Source: JAHRVQ01 sp051278195 (GTDB lineage: Bacteria > Pseudomonadota > Gammaproteobacteria > Pseudomonadales > Azotimanducaceae). Taken from it: a stretch of DNA of 30,505 nucleotides. The notes below the pieces were generated by a model. It did no database searches, was not told the DNA's origin, and worked only from the letters and a program-made list of their open reading frames with translations. The stretch lies in contig JBNMQM010000056.1 in assembly GCA_051278195.1 (NCBI GenBank), positions 1 through 30,505 of the forward strand, read 5' to 3'. The position numbers and the translations under genes were made by a program. Of this stretch, positions 8,787-17,800 are shown one piece after another (position 1 is the first letter of the stretch; every line of letters starts with the position of its first letter).

Positions 8787-9362
8787 TTAATTCGGATTAT
8801 CGGTATTGAGTTTCGCCTGCAAAAGTTGGCGGGCCCGGTGGAGCTGCGCTTTACTGCTCCCCTGAGCAATACCTAACAACGCGCCAATCTCGTCGTGTGT
8901 ATAGCCTTCTAGGCTGTACAGAACAAAAACGGCTCTTGCACCATCTGGCAGACCTACAATCGCATCATCCAGGCTCATCCTTAGGCCGATATCCTCTTTC
9001 TGCCCTTGCTCCTCGATATCATCCACATCCAGCATGTTACGGAAAGGTTTTTGCTTGCGGAGATAGCTAAGAACAGTATTGGTGGTAATTCGGTATAACC
9101 AGCTACCGAATGCAGAATCCCCGCGAAAGCTCCCCAATTTGCGCCAGGCCAACACGAAGGCTTCCTGAGCCAAATCCTCGGCCATGTCGCGATCATTACA
9201 AAGACGCACACACAGCGCGAACACGCGCCCTATATGCATTTGATACAACTGCTCGTAGGCCAGAGTGTCATTATTCTGAGCACGCTCAACCAGCGCGCGT
9301 TCCAGCGCTCGCTTGCGGACTTTTTCATCGACCAGCGGATCGGCCAATATCGCTTCTGTCAC
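8787..9362 (-). CDS. ECF-type RNA polymerase sigma factor (sigma-70 family)
   Basis: It redirects RNA polymerase to a small regulon. The 191 residues comprise region 2 (about 35-105; AEDLAQEAFVLAWRKL for core binding and GSWLYRITTNTVLSYLRK for -10 recognition) and region 4 (about 135-185; LPDGARAVFVLYSLEGYTHD followed by the helix-turn-helix EIGALLGIAQGSSKAQLHRAR). There is no C-terminal extension. The start is a GTG at 9362 with AGG six bases upstream. The downstream membrane protein is the likely anti-sigma. The 73 bp to the upstream FG-GAP gene could hold its own promoter, but I could not recognise an ECF-type -35/-10 pair there. Confidence 0.95.
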   Translation of the reverse strand: MTEAILADPLVDEKVRKRALERALVERAQNNDTLAYEQLYQMHIGRVFALCVRLCNDRDMAEDLAQEAFVLAWRKLGSFRGDSAFGSWLYRITTNTVLSYLRKQKPFRNMLDVDDIEEQGQKEDIGLRMSLDDAIVGLPDGARAVFVLYSLEGYTHDEIGALLGIAQGSSKAQLHRARQLLQAKLNTDNPN

Positions 9363-9435
9363 CGGGTACCTGAATACATGATTTATTGATTAGATGGCAG
9401 TTTACGGCAATTGGTTTAAAACAGACGTGGAATTT

Positions 9436-10905
9436 TTATTGATCGCTGGAAATCAGCAGCACTGCACGATGCAGACCAACAGCATCGCCGAGCGGTGGCG
9501 GGATTCGGATCACAAAATCCACCATGCCATCGGCGTTGATCTGTTCTAACTCGATTAGGTCGGGATCCTTTGGCATCGGCATTTTGATAGGCTCTGCACG
9601 CTTGGCGAAGACATCATGCCCTGCCTCGCCGATAAACAAATTCATCTGCTCGTCGTTTTCCTGCAAAAAGAGGTCATCACGCCCATCGCCTGTCGCATCG
9701 TGAATCAGCACGGCCGGTAGCCAAAATTCACCCGTCGATAGGCTAAAGGTTGCCGTAATCGCACGGGTCGCATCTGGTTTATCGGGATAACGGCCGTTTT
9801 CCATCACATAGAACCCAAGTTCGATTTTTATCGAACTTGTCAGTAAAGCCGCGATAATTTTACCCACGCCAAGCTCAACCGATGAAACGATTAGGTCCAG
9901 ATCCTGGTCACCGTCCAAATCCCGAGCTTCCATCTCATACTGAATACCGCTTGATTCAATGCTTGATGTCGGTTGGGCACCGAAGCCCACATGTTGCTGC
10001 TCCGTCGCTTGCCCAGGATGGAGCGCAAAAGTCGTCTTTTTTCGAAACACCCCTTCGCTTTTGACCTGCATCGTCATGAGATCAGGCACGCCGTCGCCAT
10101 CATAATCATCGATCCCATGGACCACCGTGACGGTTTTGTTCGATTGATCCTCATTGGACATGCGCACTGACATGCCATCAACACTATCGTAGTCGAGCGG
10201 TACCGACGACGGAATCGTAAACGGCTCAGCCGAGAACTCCCCGGAATTGAGTTGCGCATAGACTATAAAGTGATCTTTGTCCCACAAGATAAGATCGCTG
10301 CGCTGATCGAAATTCATATCGGCGACAAAGAGATTTTTGGCTTGATACCAGGGGTGATTGTTGTAGGACATTTCCATGATTGGTGCGGCATCAAGACTGA
10401 TTGGCTTGGAAAAAACACCATCCTCTTGCTGGACCGCAACCTGGTAACCAGAAAAAGAGGGGATGAGAAAATCATCCAGCCCATCGCCGTTGATATCTCG
10501 AAACACGCGATAGCGCGGCACGGCGTCGACGACCGGCACATTATAGATGCTATCGAATTCCAAAATCAGTCGATTGGTATCGAGATCCCGTGCCTCTCCT
10601 TGATGAATCACCACAGCCAAAGCACCTTTTGGCGTTTTAATTGAATCAACGAAGATCACTCGGTCACTTAGCGGATGGCGTTGCGGCGCCAACAGATAGC
10701 CGTTCTCGCTTTGACCCACCTGAAAAGAACGCTGGCCCTGGTCATCTACCGTAAAAACGTAAAGGCGTTGGTCGACTGCAAGCAGCGTCTGATGAAGACC
10801 GGGACCGGTATCTAAAATGATAGGTTTGCGCTCGGCAAGTAGTGGAAACTGAGCCAGCAACCCTGCTAGCGACAGCACGACAAACCAAACGACGCGCGAC
10901 TTCAT
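9436..10905 (-). CDS. Exported FG-GAP/VCBS-repeat protein
   Basis: A 489-residue protein with a signal peptide (about 1-24, ending PLLAE) and at least six Asp-rich calcium-loop-like repeats: DINGDGLDDFLIPS, DMNFDQRSDLILWD, DYDGDGVPDLMTM, DLDGDQDLDLIVSS, DATGDGRDDLFLQE and QINADGMVDFVIRI. These are FG-GAP/VCBS motifs, usually folding as an integrin-like beta-propeller; spacing of about 60-80 residues suggests a single propeller. It should act in the periplasm or outside the cell, binding Ca2+ and perhaps a protein or glycan ligand. Its ATG overlaps the TGA of the Hsp70-like gene upstream (ATGA, 10902-10905), so translation is probably coupled. It has no lipobox Cys. Confidence 0.87.
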   Translation of the reverse strand: MKSRVVWFVVLSLAGLLAQFPLLAERKPIILDTGPGLHQTLLAVDQRLYVFTVDDQGQRSFQVGQSENGYLLAPQRHPLSDRVIFVDSIKTPKGALAVVIHQGEARDLDTNRLILEFDSIYNVPVVDAVPRYRVFRDINGDGLDDFLIPSFSGYQVAVQQEDGVFSKPISLDAAPIMEMSYNNHPWYQAKNLFVADMNFDQRSDLILWDKDHFIVYAQLNSGEFSAEPFTIPSSVPLDYDSVDGMSVRMSNEDQSNKTVTVVHGIDDYDGDGVPDLMTMQVKSEGVFRKKTTFALHPGQATEQQHVGFGAQPTSSIESSGIQYEMEARDLDGDQDLDLIVSSVELGVGKIIAALLTSSIKIELGFYVMENGRYPDKPDATRAITATFSLSTGEFWLPAVLIHDATGDGRDDLFLQENDEQMNLFIGEAGHDVFAKRAEPIKMPMPKDPDLIELEQINADGMVDFVIRIPPPLGDAVGLHRAVLLISSDQ

Positions 10906-12311
10906 GCCTGATGCAAAAGCTCGAACTGATAATTATGAAAACTCGCGATCGCGAGCCCCGCGGCAACACTGGTGAATGGATCATGTTCGGTCACCTTGCC
11001 GGGGAACCGGCCTTCGAGTTGCCCTCTTACTGCAGTAATAAGCGACGAACCTCCGGTTCGAATCACGACATCAATATCACCATCGCTAAGTCCGGCGGAC
11101 GCCAGGACTTCATCCGTTACCCCGGTCAATTGAACCAGCGTAGTCGCAAGCATAGCCTCGAACTGCGAACGACTAAACGATACCGATATGTCTAACTCGG
11201 GTATATCTAGAGTTGTGGTTTCCTGTTCAGAAAGATCAGCCTTGGCCTTCTTAATTGCCTGAAAAACCCGATAACTCTGGTTATGTCGAATCAAATCATC
11301 CAGTCGGGTAAATTTCTCTGCCGCGGCGCCGCCTTGCTTTATGCAGTCAGTAATTTTACTTCGATAGTGGTTCTGGTTGAGGGTGTAGGTCACCGCCCAA
11401 TTAAGCAGCTTGTCTTCGAACTCATCAAACGGAAACAGATTCTCGATCAGACGGCCGTCACGCGTCCTTGACCAGATCTCCCCTTTGCCGAGCAACGGAA
11501 ACAGCAATTCTCGAAAAATCATCTGGTCGATATGGTCACCACCGATCGGCCTTCCAGCAGTAGAAAGGACATCGAACGCTAGACCTTCAAACCGAACCAC
11601 ACTTAAATCCAGCGTGCCGCCCCCGTAGTCAACCGTTAGGACCACGCCTTTCGGCACCCCGCCCTCTTCATGTAGATAGCTTAGCGTTGCTGCTACAGGC
11701 TCAGGGTAGAAAGATATTCTTTGGTAGCCCGCATACTCGCTAGCTTCTGTTAGCCTCGACAAACCTAAATCATTTTTAAAGTCGCCATGGCCTTCAAACT
11801 GCACAGGATGTCCAAAATGCACATCAAAAACAGGCTCCGGCACTGCCTTCAAAAGCGCCTGTCGAATATGCACTAGCACGGGAGTAATCAAAGCAACCAA
11901 ACGAAAAGGATGATCGAACACCATCAACCGCTTAATAGATGGATTGCCCAGCAAACGTTTTACACCTTGAAAAAGCCGTCCTTGCATACCGCGGTCAATC
12001 ACCGCTTTGCCATAGACGTCATTGGTCGTCACCTCGTGCTCAGAAGTGGAATCGTGAGGGCTCGCCTCTTCCGTGAGGATCTGGGATTTGGCAATGACTT
12101 CAGGCGTCAGTTCTACCATCCGATCGCGGTTTTCTTCGATATATTGATTCACAGCGACACGACCGACTCGGGTTTTTAACTCGAGATTTAAATGAGTCGC
12201 GGTCGGCATGATGACATAGGGCGGCTCCAACTCAACCATATGGAGAGTCTTCCCGTCGAACCAGGCGGCTGCCGAATTTGATGTTCCGAAATCTAGTCCT
12301 ACACCGATCAT
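10902..12311 (-). CDS. yegD: YegD-type Hsp70-family ATPase (putative chaperone)
   Basis: A cytoplasmic 469-residue protein with the actin/Hsp70 nucleotide-binding fold and no complete substrate-binding domain, close in length to E. coli YegD (450). Visible elements are phosphate-1 loop GLDFGTSNSAAAW at 5-17, phosphate-2 loop LTVDYGGGTLDLSVVRF near 223-239, and adenosine motif IRTGGSSLI near 420-428. The insert between the lobes is long and charged, as in YegD. The biochemical role of YegD is not established; it is presumed to be a specialised chaperone. It overlaps by 4 bp with the exported FG-GAP gene downstream, an odd partner for a cytosolic ATPase. No clear ribosome site precedes the ATG at 12311. 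Confidence 0.92.
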   Translation of the reverse strand: MIGVGLDFGTSNSAAAWFDGKTLHMVELEPPYVIMPTATHLNLELKTRVGRVAVNQYIEENRDRMVELTPEVIAKSQILTEEASPHDSTSEHEVTTNDVYGKAVIDRGMQGRLFQGVKRLLGNPSIKRLMVFDHPFRLVALITPVLVHIRQALLKAVPEPVFDVHFGHPVQFEGHGDFKNDLGLSRLTEASEYAGYQRISFYPEPVAATLSYLHEEGGVPKGVVLTVDYGGGTLDLSVVRFEGLAFDVLSTAGRPIGGDHIDQMIFRELLFPLLGKGEIWSRTRDGRLIENLFPFDEFEDKLLNWAVTYTLNQNHYRSKITDCIKQGGAAAEKFTRLDDLIRHNQSYRVFQAIKKAKADLSEQETTTLDIPELDISVSFSRSQFEAMLATTLVQLTGVTDEVLASAGLSDGDIDVVIRTGGSSLITAVRGQLEGRFPGKVTEHDPFTSVAAGLAIASFHNYQFELLHQA

Positions 12312-12385
12312 ATCTATCTGATTACAAAGTGAATTTTATAAAAGAAACGCAACAGAAATCACGCATGAAGACGAAACGAGGTCAG

Positions 12386-12415
12386 GTATTAAAACCTATC
12401 TACAATAAATTTCAA
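12386..12415 (-). promoter_or_regulatory. Candidate sigma-70 promoter for the yegD-FG-GAP pair
   Basis: On the minus strand TTGAAA (12415-12410) and TAATAC (12391-12386) are separated by 18 bases, in the 172-bp gap between the TolC-family stop and the yegD start. The leader would be about 67 nt. It is an eye-found consensus match only. Confidence 0.33.
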
Positions 12416-12483
12416 ATAGACCGGTTTAGAGGCGTGCATTCGCGTCAGTCCGCGGGACTCAGTCAACAGGGCTTATCCGCACC

Positions 12484-13773
12484 TTAATTTTCAGAACTGA
12501 GACCCATTGCATCGAGCAAACGACCGGTGCTCGCAAGTACCCGGTAGCGCGCCAGAGTGGCCGTGTACTGTCCGGTTAGATAGGCGACATTGGCACGCAG
12601 CAACTCATTTTGAACATCCAACAAATCAAGCAGCGTACGCTTGCCCAGCGTCAGTTGCTCGTTGTAAACCGTCAGAACTTCTTGAGTGGATTTAACGTGC
12701 GCTTCAAGATATTCAAGTCGAACCAGGATATCGTCTAATTCGTTCCAAACCAGTGTCACATCTTCGGCAACACTACGCTGCACGCTACGAACTGTTTCAC
12801 GAGCAGCAAACTCCCGGGCCTGTGATTCATTAATGCGAGCCTTATCTGCACCACCTCGGTACAAGTTATAAGTCATCCGTACCACAGCCGTTTCATCATC
12901 ATTAGCACCGATCGTGCCGTCAGTATCGTCGTTACGGGTAGCACCAACTTCTAAATCAAAGCGGGGCTGATAGGCGGACTTGGTTTGTTTCTGGGCTGCA
13001 ACCGCAGCCTGCAGATCAGACTTTGCCGCGAGCAAACCTGGATTGTTACGCATCGCCGTCTCGATCGCTTCTTCTAGCGTCGAGGGTAATCCGGTAATTT
13101 GAGTGGGTAAGCGAAGATCAACAGGGTTCTCGCCAACAACGCGGAAGAATTCGGCAGTGCCATTCCGAGTATCGCGCTCTGAAAGCAGGACATTACCTTT
13201 AGATTGTGCTCGACGACCTTGGGTCTGCACAACGTCTACGCGGGTGCCAACACCGTTCTCAAACCGCTCGCTGATCTTGCCCAGCGTGTTGTCATGGTAA
13301 TTCAGGTTTTCTTTGGTCAGCGTCACCACGGCGCCTCGGCGCATCACTTCAAGGTAGACCTGAATCGCACGAACCGCGATATTTTCCTGGGTACTACTTA
13401 ATCGAGCAATGGCCGACTCAGTTAGAGCGCTCTGTTGTTCGACAAGGTTACGGGTCGAGAAACCGTCATACAGCATCTGGGTAACTCGCAAACTGCGTTC
13501 TTCGCGGGACAAGCGCAGATCGTCACGGCCAACAGCTCTGGTGGTCGAGTTGTTCGAGTTTTCACGACCCGCCGATAAAACCAGGTCAACGGAAGGAAAA
13601 TAAGCGCCCTTTGCTTGGCGGGTAAGTTCGGCTGCAGCCTCAACATTGTATTGGCTGGCCATCACATCGGGATTCGTTTGAAGCGTTGTTTGCACTGCTT
13701 CTTCCAAGGTCTGAGCAATTAGACCGAATGATGGCAGGATCAGGATCGCTACTAACAATATGCGTGATGACAC
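12484..13773 (-). CDS. TolC-family outer-membrane efflux/secretion channel
   Basis: A 429-residue trimeric channel-tunnel protein of the type I secretion OMP class. It has a signal peptide (about 1-20, ending GLIAQ) and then two homologous halves, each starting with a LEEAVQTTLQTNPDVMAS or LEEAIETAMRNNPGLLAA block (about 22-39 and 225-242) and containing long coiled-coil helices. The C-terminal half ends with the YNEQLTLGKRTLLDLLDVQN motif (about 368-387) typical of TolC/LapE-type proteins. The start is a GTG at 13773 backed by a very strong AGGAGG five bases from the codon. No ABC transporter or membrane-fusion protein is in the window, so its partners must lie elsewhere. It follows the TIGR03032-family gene after 73 bp on the same strand, which suggests co-transcription with it and the TPR-CHAT gene. 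Confidence 0.93.
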   Translation of the reverse strand: MSSRILLVAILILPSFGLIAQTLEEAVQTTLQTNPDVMASQYNVEAAAELTRQAKGAYFPSVDLVLSAGRENSNNSTTRAVGRDDLRLSREERSLRVTQMLYDGFSTRNLVEQQSALTESAIARLSSTQENIAVRAIQVYLEVMRRGAVVTLTKENLNYHDNTLGKISERFENGVGTRVDVVQTQGRRAQSKGNVLLSERDTRNGTAEFFRVVGENPVDLRLPTQITGLPSTLEEAIETAMRNNPGLLAAKSDLQAAVAAQKQTKSAYQPRFDLEVGATRNDDTDGTIGANDDETAVVRMTYNLYRGGADKARINESQAREFAARETVRSVQRSVAEDVTLVWNELDDILVRLEYLEAHVKSTQEVLTVYNEQLTLGKRTLLDLLDVQNELLRANVAYLTGQYTATLARYRVLASTGRLLDAMGLSSEN

Positions 13774-13846
13774 TCAAACCTCCTTTTCAATTTACAGGGG
13801 CAAAACAATGCAGCGTTTACCAATGCTTACAATATTAGCCGGTTGA

Positions 13847-14899
13847 TTACTCGACCTCAGGCAAGGAAATGACTCGCCGGATCTCGTCTGACTTAAAACC
13901 CAGCGCCATCGGTCTTTTAACGCCGGGTAATACTACAACATCGTAGAGTTCCTCAACAACGCCGCCTAGACGAATGCTATGAACAATATCGCCCGTATCG
14001 AGATCGATCACGAGCAAACCACAACGACCTTCTGTTTTACGCTCCAAGAGATTGTCATCTAGAGGTAAACCAGAGAAGGTTTTATTGTGCCGCCCCTGGG
14101 AAAGCCCCACGACGGCGTAATGCCCCACGAATGACAGGCCTCGGAGAAAACCAGGGCAAAATGCAACGCGCTCGAATCGACCGCTCTCGTCTGCATAGCC
14201 AAAATATCCCGTCCCGGAGTCAAGCAGCCAGACCTTACCCCGGTATACCCGAGGAGAGTGAGGCATGGACAAACCACCCAAAACAACTTCATTCTTTTTG
14301 ATATCAAATAATACGCCGCCGCCGGCCCTGTGTTCTCGCCATCCATCCGCTGCATCTGCTTGGCTGACGCTCGTCACATAACGAGGCTCACCGTCTTCTA
14401 GCGCCAGACCGTTAAGGTGACAACGGTCTTCAGCCGCCAACTTACTGATCCACGGCGGTTGCCAGAGAGGATTAAGGCTAAAGTCATCACTTAATTCTGC
14501 AACGCAACTGAACAAAGTACTGATAAAGACTGGCGAGCCGTCGCGGCGGATGGCGATGTCGTGAATATCGATGTCCCCGGTCGTGTGGCCAACTTGCGGA
14601 ACATAAAGGCGATCATAACCTTCGTACGCAGCACCCTTCTTAAAGGCCGGTGCAAAACGCCACATTTGGAACAAACTGCTCATATACAAGACTTCTGCTT
14701 GCTCATCGGTGCAGAGACCCATACAACGATTATAGGTTCGCTCATAAATAGATAGCCTGCCATTGTCCTGGTGCCCGACAAAAAACAACTTGCCGGTTTG
14801 GTAGGTGGTGAATGCAAGGCTCACCTCCTCCGTCGCTAACCACTGAGACAGGTGCCGAGTGGCGTCGAATTCTAGCTTTTGCTTTACCTCGTCGGTCAT
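13847..14899 (-). CDS. TIGR03032-family protein of unknown function
   Basis: A 350-residue protein without signal peptide or membrane helix. The body matches my memory of TIGR03032: FVGHQDNGRLSIYERTYNRC near 40-59, DIDIHDIAIR near 109, a WQPPWIS motif followed by EDRCHLNGLAL (about 150-170), GLSMPHSPRVYRGKVWLLDS (about 208-227) and GLSFVGHYAVVGLSQGRHN (about 252-270). The spacing of Gly/Asp/Trp motifs suggests a beta-propeller. The catalytic role is unknown. Its ATG overlaps the TAA of the TPR-CHAT gene (TAATG at 14897-14901), so the two products are probably made together, although the CHAT protein is exported and this one appears not to be. Confidence 0.85.
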   Translation of the reverse strand: MTDEVKQKLEFDATRHLSQWLATEEVSLAFTTYQTGKLFFVGHQDNGRLSIYERTYNRCMGLCTDEQAEVLYMSSLFQMWRFAPAFKKGAAYEGYDRLYVPQVGHTTGDIDIHDIAIRRDGSPVFISTLFSCVAELSDDFSLNPLWQPPWISKLAAEDRCHLNGLALEDGEPRYVTSVSQADAADGWREHRAGGGVLFDIKKNEVVLGGLSMPHSPRVYRGKVWLLDSGTGYFGYADESGRFERVAFCPGFLRGLSFVGHYAVVGLSQGRHNKTFSGLPLDDNLLERKTEGRCGLLVIDLDTGDIVHSIRLGGVVEELYDVVVLPGVKRPMALGFKSDEIRRVISLPEVE

Positions 14900-17800
14900 T
14901 AGTTAACGGCAAACCCTGCTGATTCGTAGCTGCCAACGATCATGAATGCTGACCAAATAAAGGGGTAACCCCATTGTGGCGAGTCAATCATTTCTAATTG
15001 CACCTCACGCAATGCCACCCGAGCAGGAACGCCTGCCAGCAACTTGTCGTAGAAGTCGGTCATTAACGCTTGTGTACCAGCATCAGATACTTCCCATAAC
15101 GAACTGACCACTTCCGCCACTCCGGCTTCCTGAAAAGATCGTCGTAAACCATAGACGCCTTCACCTTCATGGATTTCCCCAAGACCGGTTTCACAGGCAG
15201 AAAGCACCACAAGGCGCGTACCAGACAGATTCAAATCGAGGACTTCCAGTGCCGTCAAGACACCATCATTGGTGGTATCAATGTCGCCGAGAAATTGCGC
15301 GTTAGTGTTAATCCCAGCAAAAGCCAAGCCCGCCCGCAGTAAGGGGTTATCGCCTGGTGGCGGAATATGGATCTCCGTGCCGCGCTGTGCCTTGAGCAAA
15401 CGTTTGCGCAGGGTATCATCCGCTTTGAGAAAGAAACCGTGGGTTGCAACGTGCAATATCTCTGGTGGCTTGCTCATACCAACCAACACCTTTTCTTGGG
15501 CACTCTGGCCAAAGAAGTTAATGCTCGCAGCATCATTTTCTTCGACCCGGTCGATAATGATCTTACCCTCTTCAGCTGCACCCGGCAGGGGTGCAAAACT
15601 TAAGCCACGCAAACCGCCGCCAGCGCCGCGAATACCTAACTGAAGTGCCGCCGAGCGCCGCCCAGCCGCTTCCTGCAAAACTTCTTTGCTGACTACATCT
15701 TCAGAATCATAATCAGGTCCGGCGATGACCAAATACTGTCCATCTACCAATCGATACTCGTTTGGCAGCAGATCCCGCCCAGACGTCAGAATTTGCAGGT
15801 CTGTGGTCTGGATCAAGTATTCTTCATCCGGGCTCATCAATGCCCCGAAAGGCAAAATATTGAGTAGACCATCAGGCACCAAATAAACATGCGCGAGATC
15901 ACCCAGGGTATCCATCAATGGACCCCAGACAACGTCGTAAGTCTCGATTCCGACTTCTACTAGCACGTCTTCATCAACCTGGTCATCCTGAATCATTTCC
16001 CGGTATTCATCGATCGCCTTCTCGAGACCCGTGCGGTCGCCGTAGGAAACAAGGTGGTATTCCACATCGTCGCCTCTCTTGGTGATCACGCTAGCGAGCA
16101 GACGAGGTTCGCCTTTGTCCGTGTAAGACACAAAGTCGACTAGTGCCGAATCTTCAATCATTGCATCAGCAAGCCGCTCCGAACTGCTACCGGCAATAGA
16201 GGTTCGGAAGCGAACGCTGGCCCGACCTAATTGACCCTGCAGTTCATTCACTTTCTGCTCAAGTTGGTACAGCACCTCAACATGATTGCCTTTGGTCTCA
16301 GCCGTCGGACCGGAAAGCGTTTTCGCAGCGAGTTCCTTGCGGGCACTTTCTAGTCCTGTTGCTAGCCCTTTCAATTCTGGATCAGTCGCCATCGTTGCGA
16401 TCTGTTGAATTTCAGAGGTCACCTTCAACAGTAGGCCTTTACGCTGAAGGCTTGCATCAATCATCCTGCGAGCAGATTTAGCGTCACCCACTTTTTCCAG
16501 CAAACTCAAATAGGCATTGTATTCTGGACGGTGCAGGCGAATATAACCTTCTCTAGCATTTTCACCGGTGGTCCAAAGCATCGTGTCGAGGAAATCACTG
16601 CGACGACCAAAGCCAAGTTCCCTGATTTCTATCGCTGCCTGCAAATCGTTTTGATTTTCTTTGGTTTCGGCCAAATAGTTAAGGGCGTCAAAGGTGTAGG
16701 GATGCAGGTTACCTAAACGACTTTCTGCCAAAGCAAGCGCTTCCGTTAGAATCTTCTCAGCGTCGTCATTCCGACCTTGTGAGACATAGACGCCGCCTAG
16801 ATCAATCATCGAGCGGATGGCATCTAAATGATCTTTACCAAGCGCCTCTTGCCTGCGTACAAGCGTATCGCTGATGCTAGCTTCTGCCAGGTCCAGCTTC
16901 CCTTGTCGCTTGTATACGCGACCCAAATTGTTAGCTGCCTTCAGCGTATTCGCATGGTTCTCACCAAACAGGGAACCCCAGCGAGCCTTGACGTCTTCAA
17001 ATATGGCCGCTGATGCCTCGTAGTTTTCCATCAGCATATAGAGATACGCGAGGTTATTTTTGACCGCATTGGTATTGGTGTGATCTTCGCCGTAGAGCTC
17101 GATCATCATGTCGAGGGATTTGATATACAGCGGTTCTGCTTCTCGAAAATTACCCTGACTTTCGTATAGTAGCGCCAGGTTATTGCGAACATTTAGTGTG
17201 TTGACATGATCTTCGCCGAGAATGTTTTCCATCTTGCTCAAGGTTTCTTTGAGCATGGGTTCAGCCTGATCGTAGAGCCCACTTAACTCATAGATTTGGC
17301 CTAAATTGTTCAAAGCAACCAAACTGGAAGGGTGTGCATCTCCCAGAAGTTCAACGAGCCCCTGCAAGGCTTCCGCGTAGGTTGCTTCTGCATCTGCAAG
17401 CTTACCTTGCGCCTGATAGATAGAACCTAATTCCAGCAACGTGTTGTAGACATTAACAGGGATTGACTGCCACGCCTTGACACCATAATCGAGCACTTCT
17501 TCGGTCAGCAATTGGGCTTTTTCATAGTCTCCTTCGTTATTCAACACTCGACCCAAATAGGACTTAGCGGTGTAACTGCGCTCTACGTCACCCACGAGCA
17601 AAGCGGTATGAATCACACCAGAAAGCAAATCTTTACTCTCTTGATAGCGGCCAAGTACTCGATAGATTTCAGCAATCTCGAGTAAAGCACTGAGAACGTA
17701 AGCATCAATATCGGTTTTCACCGCACCCATGCGATCAATCACCTGGCTGTAGGTGGTTTCGGCTTGAGACAACTCGCCCATTGTGGTCAAAATTCCGGCC

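Noticed and set aside
9363..9435. Possible ECF-type autoregulatory promoter upstream of the sigma gene
   Set aside because: GTAAACT and TCTAA elements are present but only four bases apart; no pair with usable spacing.
12447..12459. AGTCC-GCG-GGACT inverted repeat downstream of the TolC-family gene
   Set aside because: A 5-bp stem with no T-run on the relevant strand; not enough for a terminator.
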